A DNA stretch of 64,000 bases from CPC320 sp002336405 (lineage in GTDB: Bacteria; Pseudomonadota; Alphaproteobacteria; Rhodobacterales; Rhodobacteraceae): NCBI GenBank assembly GCA_949372595.1, contig CASIAN010000004.1:1-64000 (forward strand). The letters are read 5' to 3'. Positions 53,407 through 61,663 of the stretch are shown one piece after another. Every line of letters starts with the position of its first letter. Within the stretch, counting starts at the first letter, position 1. Made by a program: the position numbers and the translations under genes. Under the pieces are notes generated by a model that saw only the letters and a program-made list of their open reading frames with translations, was not told where the DNA came from and searched no databases.

Positions 53407-53446
53407 CCGCGATTAAAATCAAACTACATATTGATCTTAATCGCGG
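53407..53446. repeat. Large inverted repeat upstream of purL
   Basis: Arms of 16 bases (53407-53422 and 53431-53446) match at 15 positions (one A/C mismatch) with an eight-base loop. It can form a hairpin in DNA or RNA on either strand. No T run follows, so it is not a standard terminator. Confidence 0.8.
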
Positions 53447-53629
53447 CCAAAACCGGCGCATAACTTGGACAATTGCCAAAACGCGGTCACCGTACCGCCT
53501 GACCTTATAAACGCCCTTCAGAGCAAGGAAACCCATCCCAAGCGCAGATCAAGCCACCCTGCCCCTTCCATGCCTGCGCGCATTGTCTTATGACGGACGC
53601 TGTAGATGCCATGGGAGCAACACCAAACT

Positions 53630-55789
53630 ATGACCCAACCCGCCATTACTGAAGATCTGATTGCCGCTCATGGATTGAACCCCGACGAATATGCCGAAAT
53701 CATCCGTTTACTGGACCGTGAACCCAGCTTTACCGAACTGGGCATATTCTCTGCGATGTGGAACGAACACTGCTCGTATAAATCGTCCAAGCGTTGGTTG
53801 CGAACCTTGCCAACAACCGGCCCTCAGGTGATTTGCGGCCCCGGCGAGAACGCAGGCGTGGTAGATATAGGCGATGGGCAGGCCGTGGTCTTTAAAATGG
53901 AAAGCCACAACCACCCGTCCTATATTGAACCCTACCAGGGGGCGGCAACCGGCATGGGCGGCATCTTACGCGATGTATTCACAATGGGCGCACGTCCAAT
54001 CGCAGCGATGAATTCGCTGTCTTTCGGTGCCACGGACCATCCCAAGACAAAGCAATTGGTGCACGGGGTGGTTTCAGGCATTGGTGGTTATGGCAATTGC
54101 TTTGGCGTGCCGACCGTTGGCGGTGAGGTTCGGTTTGATCCAGCCTACAACGGTAATTGTCTGGTCAATGCGTTTGCGGCGGGTCTGGCTGATTCTGATA
54201 AGATTTTTTATTCTGCGGCCTCGGGTGTCGGCATGCCTGTGGTGTATCTGGGTGCCAAGACCGGCCGAGACGGTGTTGGTGGTGCCACAATGGCCAGCGC
54301 CGAGTTTGACGATACGATTGAAGAGAAACGCCCCACAGTGCAGGTCGGCGATCCATTTACCGAAAAGCGCTTGATGGAGGCCTGTCTGGAATTGATGCAA
54401 ACCGGTGCGGTGATCTCGATTCAGGATATGGGCGCCGCAGGACTGACCTGTTCGGCGGTTGAGATGGGCGACAAGGGCAATCTTGGTGTGCATCTTATTT
54501 TGGAAAATGTCCCCGTCCGCGAGGCCAATATGACGGCCTATGAAATGATGTTGTCGGAATCCCAAGAACGCATGCTAATGGTGCTGGACCCAGACAAAGA
54601 AGCCGTGGCCAAAGCCGTGTTTGACAAATGGGATCTGGATTTTGCCATTGTCGGACACACGCTTGCCGAAGACCGTTTTGTCATTGAACTGAACGGCAAG
54701 ATCGAGGCTGATCTGCCCCTAAAGGCCCTGTCGGGCACCGCGCCTGAGTATGATCGGCCCTGGGTGGAAACCCCGGCCGCCAACGAATTGGCCAGTGTGC
54801 CACAAATTGATCCCATCGACGGTCTAAAGGCGCTTTTGAACAGCCCCAATTACGCCGCAAAAAATTGGGTCTACGACCAGTACGACAGCACCGTAATGGC
54901 CGATACCATGCGCGCGCCAGGCTTGGGTGCGGGCATCGTACGGGTGCACGGCAGCGAAAAATCATTGGCTTTCACCAGTGATGTCACCCCGCGTTACGTT
55001 CAGGCCAATCCCTTTGAAGGGGGCAAGCAAGCGGTAGCAGAAGCCTATCGCAATCTGATTTCCGTGGGGGCAAAACCATTGGCCACCACGGATAATATGA
55101 ATTTTGGCAATCCTGAAAAGCCAGAAATCATGGGCCAGTTTGTTGGAGCAATCAAGGGCATTTCTGAAGCCGTCACAGCATTGGATATGCCCATCGTCTC
55201 TGGCAATGTCTCTTTGTATAACGAAACAGACGGCACCGCCATACTGCCCACGCCAACCATCGGCGCGGTTGGCCTGATCGCCGCCGGACAGGACCCAATC
55301 GACGGGGTGGCCCGCGATGGCCACATTGCTTTGCTTATCGGGCACAGTGGGGGTCACTTGGGCCAATCTGCGTTGCTTGCCGAGGTATTTAACCGCACCG
55401 ATGGGGATGCTCCTTATGTTGATCTGAGCGCTGAACAGCGCAACGGTCAGTTTATTCTCGACAACCGCGACAACATCCGCGCCTGTACCGATCTGTCAGA
55501 CGGCGGACTGGCGCTGGCCGCCTTTGAGATGGCCGAGGCCGGCGATGTTGGTGTTTTGCTTGATACCGAAGACTGTGCGCAGCTATTCGGCGAAGACCAA
55601 GCGCGCTATCTGGTGGCGTGTAACTTTGATCAGGCCGAGGCGCTGATGATTGCCGCCGGTCAGCACGATGTCACGATTTCAAGCATTGGTCGTTTTTCAG
55701 GGCAAACCGTAAAGTTTGGCAGCAGCGAGGCGCCTCTGGACGAGATGCGCGCGATCTATAACGCAACGTTTTGTGACCTGTTCACTTGA
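53630..55789 (+). CDS. purL: Phosphoribosylformylglycinamidine synthase subunit PurL
   Basis: The large subunit of FGAM synthase in purine synthesis, which converts FGAR with ammonia from PurQ. The ATG at 53630 is preferred over an upstream ATG at 53606, as the family starts close to ITEDLIAAHGL. The 719 residues have MWNEHCSYKSSKRWL (about 47-61), the GPGENAGVVDIGDG segment, QDMGAAGLTCSAVEMG, SGNVSLYNE and IRACTDLSDGG. The small-subunit PurS/PurQ genes are not adjacent. bolA and grxD follow at short spacing. Confidence 0.97.
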   Translation: MTQPAITEDLIAAHGLNPDEYAEIIRLLDREPSFTELGIFSAMWNEHCSYKSSKRWLRTLPTTGPQVICGPGENAGVVDIGDGQAVVFKMESHNHPSYIEPYQGAATGMGGILRDVFTMGARPIAAMNSLSFGATDHPKTKQLVHGVVSGIGGYGNCFGVPTVGGEVRFDPAYNGNCLVNAFAAGLADSDKIFYSAASGVGMPVVYLGAKTGRDGVGGATMASAEFDDTIEEKRPTVQVGDPFTEKRLMEACLELMQTGAVISIQDMGAAGLTCSAVEMGDKGNLGVHLILENVPVREANMTAYEMMLSESQERMLMVLDPDKEAVAKAVFDKWDLDFAIVGHTLAEDRFVIELNGKIEADLPLKALSGTAPEYDRPWVETPAANELASVPQIDPIDGLKALLNSPNYAAKNWVYDQYDSTVMADTMRAPGLGAGIVRVHGSEKSLAFTSDVTPRYVQANPFEGGKQAVAEAYRNLISVGAKPLATTDNMNFGNPEKPEIMGQFVGAIKGISEAVTALDMPIVSGNVSLYNETDGTAILPTPTIGAVGLIAAGQDPIDGVARDGHIALLIGHSGGHLGQSALLAEVFNRTDGDAPYVDLSAEQRNGQFILDNRDNIRACTDLSDGGLALAAFEMAEAGDVGVLLDTEDCAQLFGEDQARYLVACNFDQAEALMIAAGQHDVTISSIGRFSGQTVKFGSSEAPLDEMRAIYNATFCDLFT

Positions 55790-55855
55790 TCTGGTGGCTT
55801 GCAGGTCACAGATGTGACGTCTACTGTTGCCTCACAAACCACTAGGAACACCGCC

Positions 55856-56107
55856 ATGGCCATAGAAGCCAAAGAAATAGAAGACCTGATACGCGCGCAA
55901 TTTCCAACAGCCAGCATAACGATCACTGATTTGGCGGGTGACGGAAATCACTATTCAGCCGAGGTGATCGACGAGAGCTTTCGCGGTAAAAACCGCGTGC
56001 AGCAGCAACGCGCTGTCTATGCCGCTTTAAAAAACCAGATGGAGGGCTCAAACGGTCAGTTGCATGCGCTGGCCCTGACGACCAAAGCCCCAGAGACAAC
56101 CGACTAA
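55856..56107 (+). CDS. BolA family protein
   Basis: A small BolA/IbaG domain protein of 83 residues. The ATG at 55856 gives MAIEAKEIEDLIRAQFPTAS; the earlier in-frame codons are part of the purL spacer. The class signature GDGNHYSAEVIDESFRGKNRVQQQR with the conserved histidine is at about residues 24-48. BolA proteins form [2Fe-2S] complexes with CGFS glutaredoxins, and here the partner gene follows 11 bases on. This pair suggests a role in iron-sulfur control. Confidence 0.94.
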   Translation: MAIEAKEIEDLIRAQFPTASITITDLAGDGNHYSAEVIDESFRGKNRVQQQRAVYAALKNQMEGSNGQLHALALTTKAPETTD

Positions 56108-56118
56108 AGGAAAATCCC

Positions 56119-56481
56119 ATGACAGACGCAAAAACCGAAATTGAACAGACCGTAAAAGATCATGATGTGGTTTTATTCATGAAAGGCACCAAAGCCATGC
56201 CACAATGCGGGTTTTCTTCGCGCGTGGCCGGGGTGCTCAATTATATGGCAATCGACTATCAAGACGTCAACGTGCTGGCCGATGATCAAATCCGCCAAGG
56301 TATCAAAGATTATTCCGATTGGCCGACGGTGCCACAGCTTTATGTGAAAGGCGAATTCGTCGGGGGCTGTGATATTATTACCGAAATGACCCTGTCGGGC
56401 GAGTTGGACACTTTGTTGGGCGACAACGCTATTACCTTTGACAAAGAGGCTGCCGATAAAATCCGTGAGGCAAATGGCTAA
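56119..56481 (+). CDS. grxD: Monothiol glutaredoxin, Grx4 family
   Basis: A cytoplasmic monothiol glutaredoxin of 120 residues that binds a [2Fe-2S] cluster as a dimer or with BolA. The CGFS active site sits in MKGTKAMPQCGFSSRVAG (Cys about residue 32), and the SDWPTVPQLYVKGEFVGGCD block supplies the glutathione-binding and TVP motif. An AAAGGAAA site precedes it. It is the last gene of purL-bolA-grxD; two small hairpins follow. Confidence 0.96.
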   Translation: MTDAKTEIEQTVKDHDVVLFMKGTKAMPQCGFSSRVAGVLNYMAIDYQDVNVLADDQIRQGIKDYSDWPTVPQLYVKGEFVGGCDIITEMTLSGELDTLLGDNAITFDKEAADKIREANG

Positions 56482-56842
56482 AGCGATGTCGTGATGTGCG
56501 CATTTGCGCACGGATGATAGGCTGAATGCGGGCGCAAGCCCGCAACCGGACATTTGCTCGCTGGTTTTGGTGCAAACAGTAAATATGTAGCCACGAACGG
56601 CCGAAGCCTTACGGGTTCTGCCTGCGCCCTTATAACGCCACCTCTCCTACTTTCTGTGGGTGGATATTTTATAGGGTGCCACACAGCATCATAAACCGGT
56701 TTTTTTGATATCTCGCTTTGGTTTGAGCTTTTTCCACAATAGGGTTAGAATTCAAAAACGGCACTTAGACGCACGTTCTCACGCCTTGTTAGCAAACCTA
56801 TCAAATGTCGGATTTGACAGCGACCAATTGGAAGGTAAAATT
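56482..56842. other. Intergenic region behind grxD
   Basis: No gene is seen. Two perfect hairpins lie at the left: 56496-56511 (GTGCGC/GCGCAC, ATTT loop) and 56527-56544 (TGCGGGC/GCCCGCA with a GCAA tetraloop). Neither has a T run. The right part is AT-rich and should carry the promoter of the EamA gene. Confidence 0.6.
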
Positions 56843-57688
56843 TTGACCGGTCTGGTATTTATCGCAGTCATAGGCGCTGGTGTTCTGCATGCTGCATGGA
56901 ATGCTTTGGTCAAAGGAAGTACGGACAAGGCACTTAGTATGGGCGCAGTCGTGATTGGACATGTGCCGATCGCTGCCATCATCTTGCCCGTTGTGCCCAT
57001 GCCTGAGGTTGCGAGCTTGCCGTATCTGTTCAGCGGCATCGCACTGCATTTAGGCTATCAAATTTTCTTGCTCAAATCCTATCAAACAGGTGACTTAACA
57101 CAAGTGTATCCAATTGCTCGTGGCTCTGCGCCATTGATTGTTGCATTGTTTTCACTGACGATTCTTGGGGTGCAACTCTCGGGCACTGAGCTGCTGGCAA
57201 TCGCGATTATTGGCGCTGGAATAATCAGCCTTGCGATGGTTCGGCGATCTGACGGACAGGTAAACCGCAAAGCAGCGGTTTTGGCTGGTATTACGGGCCT
57301 ATTTATAGCGTCCTATTCTTTGGTTGACGGTCTTGGTGCGCGTATCGCTGGAACATCGCTTGGGTTTTATTGCTGGCTTGCAGTTGGAAACGGCACACTT
57401 ATGGCGCTGTATCTTCTTTGGAAATCCCCAAAAACGCTCTGGTCTATCCCGCGTCGTGGAATGCGTGTCATGGCGATTGGTGGCACAACATCTTTTGTCG
57501 CCTACGCGTTGGTGACTTGGGCATTTACACAGGCTCCAATCGCTCTTGTCACTGCGTTGCGTGAGACGAGCATCGTCTTTGTTTTGCTCATCGGGGTCTT
57601 TGTTCTGAAAGAGCGGCTGAGCCTTTTAAAGGTATTTGCGACGATGACCACCTTGCTTGGCGCTGCCTTGCTGCGATACGCCAAATAA
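56843..57688 (+). CDS. EamA/DMT family transporter
   Basis: A drug/metabolite-type transporter of about 281 residues with about ten membrane helices and two EamA halves. The TTG at 56843 is chosen because GGAAGG lies seven bases upstream and the chain then begins MTGLVFIAVIGAGVLHAAWN, a typical first helix; a longer frame begins at 56705 but its extra residues are hydrophilic. The motif GSAPLIVALFSLTILG is a helix of the first half, and APIALVTALRETSIVFVLLI marks the second. The substrate is unknown. It converges with a possible small gene and the VOC gene. Confidence 0.88.
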   Translation: MTGLVFIAVIGAGVLHAAWNALVKGSTDKALSMGAVVIGHVPIAAIILPVVPMPEVASLPYLFSGIALHLGYQIFLLKSYQTGDLTQVYPIARGSAPLIVALFSLTILGVQLSGTELLAIAIIGAGIISLAMVRRSDGQVNRKAAVLAGITGLFIASYSLVDGLGARIAGTSLGFYCWLAVGNGTLMALYLLWKSPKTLWSIPRRGMRVMAIGGTTSFVAYALVTWAFTQAPIALVTALRETSIVFVLLIGVFVLKERLSLLKVFATMTTLLGAALLRYAK

Positions 57689-57774
57689 ACTGACCATGTC
57701 GATGTCAGCGCAAAAATCGCGAGAGCCGGCAAAGATAGCCATACATAACCACCGAATATCAGCTCAGAACCTCT

Positions 57775-57978
57775 CTAACCGACCTTGTGAAATGCGGTGA
57801 ACGGCAGCAGGTGTAAAAGAGGAAAAACCTTCGACAATCGCTGTGTTTTTGGCACGATTTTGGTGGCATAAAACCAGATAGGGTCACCTAGCTCTGCAAA
57901 CCGGCCTTTGCCGCGCGTCCTTCCGGTCTGGAATACCAAGCAGGATCTTTTTTTAACTGCAAACTTCGCGTTACCCAT
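57775..57978 (-). CDS. Possible small protein coupled to the VOC gene
   Basis: A 67-residue frame (MGNAKFAVKKRSCLVFQTGR...PIWFYATKIVPK) starts at 57978 and overlaps the VOC gene end by eight bases, as translationally coupled genes do. It is basic with a moderately hydrophobic C-terminal half (LSKVFPLLHLLPF). I recognise no family and the start has no site of its own beyond the overlap. It could be a real small gene or leftover coding DNA. Confidence 0.4.
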   Translation of the reverse strand: MGNAKFAVKKRSCLVFQTGRTRGKGRFAELGDPIWFYATKIVPKTQRLSKVFPLLHLLPFTAFHKVG

Positions 57979-58387
57979 CTCGTCCGGGTTCGTCTGGATT
58001 GCTCGAGAACAATGCGATTTTGTTCCCGTGAGGGTCGCGAAGGTAGCCAACATAAAAGTGAGGTCCATAGGCGTCACGAAAGCCCGGTTGGCCCGCGTCA
58101 AAACCACCTGCGGCAAGCGCGGCGGAATGAAGATCACGCACCTGTTTTTGACTGCGCGCGTCAAATGCCGTCATAGTACCGTTCCCAGCCAAAGCCGGAC
58201 GTCCATCAAAGGGTGATTTCACGTAGAAATCGGGAAGAACGGGTGACTGCCCCGGCTCTACGGGCAGCATGTAACTTAGATCACCGTGGAACCTTTTCAG
58301 GCCATAACCAAGGGCTGGCAGGAACGCGGAATAAAACCGTTCCGCGCAAATAATGTCATCAGCACCAACGGTGACATAGGCAATCAT
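57971..58387 (-). CDS. VOC (glyoxalase/bleomycin resistance) family protein
   Basis: A VOC-superfamily protein of 138 residues. The ATG at 58387 is preferred to 58396 because AAGGA stands nine bases before it, giving MIAYVTVGADDIICAERFYSA. The end HFYVGYLRDPHGNKIALFS contains a metal-site Glu/His-type strand pattern and DPHGN turn typical of the fold. Such proteins act as metal-dependent isomerases or dioxygenases, or as binding proteins; the role here is unknown. A possible small gene overlaps its end. Confidence 0.88.
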   Translation of the reverse strand: MIAYVTVGADDIICAERFYSAFLPALGYGLKRFHGDLSYMLPVEPGQSPVLPDFYVKSPFDGRPALAGNGTMTAFDARSQKQVRDLHSAALAAGGFDAGQPGFRDAYGPHFYVGYLRDPHGNKIALFSSNPDEPGRDG

Positions 58388-59131
58388 TCTATGCATTCCT
58401 TTTCCGAAGTTTGGTTATGAGCGCAAGTTTACCACAATTCGGGCACACAAACACACAATATGGACCAATAGCCTCATTATGAGGCGTCATGCGTGCGGAG
58501 CCAGCCCCATCAAAAACGTGCCAACTGCAGACACTCCTTGGCGGTGTATCGCATAACTATGCGTCCAACATTTCAGGAAGAAACCGATCGGTCCGGTCCC
58601 GGATTTCCTGACGCACTTAAACGCCGCTGCCCAATTTACGCCAAGACTTTGCCAACGGCTTGGCCAAGCGCTGCGTCAGTGTTTTCACTACATGTCTCTT
58701 CAAAAACACAGGAAAGCGTGCAACCGCGCAACCAACTTGAAATCACAAATGGATGCGAAAGAGTTTTCGGTCCCGTTTCTGCATGATAAACTTTCGGGAC
58801 AGCTGCGTTTTTATTCATTGATTTCAATACAGCCATTCCTTGGGGCTTGTATCGTTACGACGCAGTATCATACAAAAAGCTAGATCGTTCTTCTATCCAG
58901 TGAGGGAAACGCGGCAGTTTGAACTAATGCCGCCGTGTTCGATAAGATGGTAGGATTGGACAGAATTTTCGAGAAATCCTGAGGTAAAGACTTTTTCTAT
59001 TCGTCTTTTGCGAGACGCACATAATCGAAACGTCTTGGTATCGACATGCTTCAGCTTCCTATGCCTGATCACTTCAAATTATCAAAATCACAACAGCAAG
59101 GCAAACTCATCAAAGCGTTATTTTTAAGCAG
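58388..59131. other. Gene-poor region
   Basis: I find no gene or recognisable remnant in these 744 bases. Several frames of 60-97 codons exist on both strands (for example 58493-58786 and 58636-58836), but none has a motif, a ribosome binding site or a sensible composition. It is continuous with the remnants that follow and is best read as decayed coding DNA. Confidence 0.5.
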
Positions 59132-59263
59132 CATCGTCAGTTGGGTAAGAGTGGCTTAACCGTTAGCGCAATTGGGCTGGGCAGTTGGGTAGAAATCGGC
59201 AATACGCCCACCGATTTTGAGCAGCTTGAACAAGTGCGGATAAATTATTCCCGTTCAGATTGA
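59132..59263 (+). pseudogene. Aldo/keto reductase N-terminal fragment
   Basis: A 43-codon open stretch reads HRQLGKSGLTVSAIGLGSWV, which is the first strand of aldo/keto reductases of the YhdN/KCNAB type (RxLGxSGLxVSxIGLGxW), then drifts and stops. There is no start codon of its own and no continuation. It is a truncated remnant. Confidence 0.6.
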
Positions 59264-59299
59264 ATCCTGCACCGCCAAACCACCAAGGCCTGTGTGGAG

Positions 59300-59437
59300 G
59301 GATTCGCCATTTCCCGAAGACAAAAGAATGCCAGCTATAAACCCATCTTATGCAAATCGACGTGCTGCATCGGCGGCCATTCCGCTATCACCTGCTGTCA
59401 TAAGAGCTACTTTTTCTACTGATATATGCGCCATCAT
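59300..59437 (-). pseudogene. Short-chain dehydrogenase N-terminal fragment
   Basis: On the minus strand from 59437 the frame reads MMAHISVEKVALMTAGDSGM, then AADAARRFA, a TAA stop, and DGFIAGILLSSGNGES. This is the first beta-alpha-beta unit of an SDR enzyme (VTAGGSGMG, AARRLAADGF, ILSSSGKGE) broken by an in-frame stop. No later SDR motif follows. It was divergent from the LysR remnant, a usual arrangement for a LysR-controlled enzyme. Confidence 0.6.
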
Positions 59438-59497
59438 GACTGATTAATGATATTATGAGCCCATAATTTAGTATATTCGAATTTGAATTAATTTTTC

Positions 59498-60321
59498 ATG
59501 ACGCCAGAAATACTATTGCCATATAGTATCTCTTTCGCCCCTCACTGGGCTTCGAGCCTTTGATGATGGGAGGCGTCGTCCGAGTTTCCGTGCAGCGCTG
59601 GATGAAATCGGCGATACTCAAGGAGGCGCGGTACAGCAAGTACGCCAACGTGAAACGCATCTTAGACAAACACTCTTTTGACAGGTCACCAGAAGGATTG
59701 GCCCCTACTCCCGTCTGCCTGAGTTATCACGACAGGATCGCAGGTGCATTTACTGAACTGCGTTTGGCGACAGCGCCGCTTAAACCTGAACCCGGCAAGG
59801 TTTTGACCAGCGTTACACCCACCTTTGTTTCCAAATGGCTTATCCCAAAGCTGCCAGACTTTGCTAGCGAACCGCCTGACATCGATTTGCGTATCCGTGC
59901 GACCAAAAAACTATCCAGTTTTCACAGCGACGATATGGATCTTGCTGTTCGTCAGGGTTATTCCCCGTTTAGCGCGGGCTTAAATTCACCCCCCTTATTC
60001 AAACAAGACCTGATTGCTCTTGCCGCTCCAAAACTGTTGAAGGGTATGCATTTTCCAATCATTCTAGCAGCGCTATCGGCCTTGCCGAAGGTCCATGACA
60101 GGCACAATCTCTGGCCAGACGAGTTCGCTGATTTGGGTATAGCGGATAAAAACAAGGGTGATCTTAGGCTCAGTCAAACGGCCTTCGCTGTGAATGTGGC
60201 CAGCTTTGGACAGCGCAGCGCTTTGGTAAGTCACTTTCTCGTCTCCAGTGACCTTGCTGCGGGAAACCCTAAAAAGATAAAGGCTTTGCAGACCTTACTG
60301 CACATAATTTCCACCTTTTAG
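59498..60321 (+). pseudogene. LysR-family regulator, frameshifted
   Basis: Three frames must be joined. The HTH is read as SPLTGLRAFD...RPSFRAALDEIGDTQGAV (59535 onward) and ends at a TGA near 59679; the effector domain continues in another frame as FTELRLATAPLKPEPGKVLT, VTPTFVSKWLIPKLPDFASE, DLRIRATKKLSSFHSDDMDL and AVRQGYSPF to 60321. A GcvA-like LysR regulator is the best match. The long open frame from 59560 looks intact but has lost its DNA-binding start. The product is almost certainly non-functional. Confidence 0.8.
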
Positions 60322-60377
60322 TTCAGCGTAAAGCTGTCCCAAATATAGCCATCAATACAGCTTGTCATGGCTACATC

Positions 60378-60524
60378 GCGGGCCAAGCAGGTGGATTAGA
60401 GGTTCTGAGCAAACCATACACGGAGCGTATTTGCCCCAATGCAGCAGCCCCCCCCTTTTGGACTGCACTGCCACCATGAACATGGCGATCTTTACCGAGC
60501 CGGAACCGACTTAGCTTGCACCGC
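60378..60524 (-). ncRNA. Candidate 6S RNA (ssrS)
   Basis: Immediately behind zapA on the same strand the sequence can fold into one long interrupted hairpin: CAAGC (60514-60518) pairs with GCTTG (60384-60388), GGTTC pairs with GAACC (60401-60405), and CAGTGCAG pairs with CTGCATTG near the apex, leaving a large central bubble. The location behind zapA and the shape both fit 6S RNA, which is known at this locus in proteobacteria. I did not recognise a diagnostic sequence, and the 5' end would lie very close to the zapA stop. Confidence 0.4.
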
Positions 60525-60525
60525 A

Positions 60526-60921
60526 CTAACGCTCGGCACGTCTTCGCCGCTCGATCATATCCGCCAGCGCCTCAGCTTCATCAGCAATATCGGCAAAAGC
60601 CATTGCCGCGCCCTCGGATACGGGTTCTGCGCTCGCGCTACCCGTGCCACGTCGTCGTCGCAGATCATGCAGCTTCGCTTGGGTCTCTTCCAATGCGGCC
60701 TCTGCCGTCTTGACCCGCTCCTCCAGTCCCGAGGTGCGATCAGCCAGCATCAACCCGGCCATCAACAGCATCCGGGCTTCCGGCAAGCGGCCCATATGCT
60801 TGGCTAAAATCTCGGTCTCGGTGTCGATCATTTTTGCGGCTTTTTGTAAGTGGGCCTCTTCGCCTTGTGCACAGGCCACGTCAAAGCTGCGTCCACCAAT
60901 GTTGACTTGGATTTCTGGCAT
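60526..60921 (-). CDS. zapA: Cell division protein ZapA
   Basis: ZapA binds FtsZ and bundles filaments at the Z ring. The 131 residues begin MPEIQVNIGGRSFDVACAQG, the usual ZapA N-terminal domain, with KAAKMIDTETEIL and the ARMLLMAGLMLADR helix (about 50-63), then a coiled-coil part (about 66-100) and an Ala/Arg-rich tail. Its start overlaps the stop of the coiled-coil gene by one base (TAATG). Confidence 0.93.
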   Translation of the reverse strand: MPEIQVNIGGRSFDVACAQGEEAHLQKAAKMIDTETEILAKHMGRLPEARMLLMAGLMLADRTSGLEERVKTAEAALEETQAKLHDLRRRRGTGSASAEPVSEGAAMAFADIADEAEALADMIERRRRAER

Positions 60922-61463
60922 TACAGGCTCTCCTCAAATCCAGCACCGCTTGAGCCGGTTTTCTGCAACAATACATTCAGCGATGTGATGACCACCTGCG
61001 CTTCGGCCTGATCCGCACTGCGAGCCGCATGCAACGACACAATCTCTTCCATCATCGCTTTATTGATCAATTCCGCATCCGCGACCCCGGTTTCATTGGC
61101 GGTGCGCAGCGCATGATTGCTTTGACGGAGTTGTTCGTTGGCGAGGCGCAGTTTTTGCAGATCTTCATCAAGCTTGCGCATTGCCGATTGCTGTTTGCCG
61201 ATATCGGCTTCAAGCTTGGTCAAAAACCCCTGCTGGCGCTCGCGCAGGCGGCGGACCCGTTGTTCAAGCTGTGCATTGGTGGATTGTTCTTCTGCCAATT
61301 CTGCATTTGCCTCTTGCACGTTTGATTGCAATTGGCTCACCTTGCTCTCAAGCTCATGCGCCACCGCGTTGGCCATTTGTGGAACAGGCTCGCTTTCAAT
61401 ACTTTTCCTTATCCGGTCCAGCGCCGTGGTGATCCGCCGTTCAGTCACATCTATTTGCGGCAT
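60921..61463 (-). CDS. Coiled-coil protein upstream of zapA
   Basis: The start at 61463 gives 180 residues (MPQIDVTERRITTALDRIRK). Almost the whole chain from about residue 40 to 145 is predicted coiled coil with heptad-like Leu/Ala (LESKVSQLQSNVQEANAELA, RLRERQQGFLTKLEADIGKQ). No enzyme motif is seen. Since it is coupled to zapA by a one-base overlap, a division or cytoskeletal role is plausible, but this is an inference. Upstream codons in the frame lie in the divergent tkt promoter region and are not used. Confidence 0.8.
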   Translation of the reverse strand: MPQIDVTERRITTALDRIRKSIESEPVPQMANAVAHELESKVSQLQSNVQEANAELAEEQSTNAQLEQRVRRLRERQQGFLTKLEADIGKQQSAMRKLDEDLQKLRLANEQLRQSNHALRTANETGVADAELINKAMMEEIVSLHAARSADQAEAQVVITSLNVLLQKTGSSGAGFEESL

Positions 61464-61663
61464 CGGATATCCATCCCCATTTTTGTCTAAATCGTACTCA
61501 CCCGCGCCATGACGATTCGCAAGACGCTCAGCAAGGTTATAGATTACTTTAAACAAAATAAATCTCTCTATGACTAGCAAACGGCGCCGAGCGTGGCTTG
61601 ATCTTAGGTTTAAGGCTGTTATTGAGCATCTCATCAGTCATTCATTTAAGGGATACCCGTATT

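Larger units (their letters stand above)
53097..53629. other. Intergenic region between LysR gene and purL
   Basis: No convincing protein gene lies in these 533 bases. It holds, in order, a LysR-type palindrome (53155-53175), a weak promoter-like pair (53178-53206), a good SD-like AAAAGGAG (53230-53237), a strong intrinsic terminator (53293-53321), and a large hairpin (53407-53446). The purL start follows. A TTG-started frame through the terminator exists but its peptide is not convincing. Confidence 0.6.

Noticed and set aside
53246..53463. TTG-started peptide running through the terminator at 53293
   Set aside because: The frame crosses a strong intrinsic terminator and a hairpin, and its Cys/His/Arg-rich sequence looks like noise.
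58493..58836. Frames of 97 (plus) and 66 (minus) codons
   Set aside because: No recognisable motif, ribosome binding site or protein-like composition.
59560..60321. Intact 253-residue gene
   Set aside because: It is the effector half of a LysR regulator; the DNA-binding half is in other frames with a stop, so it is a pseudogene.
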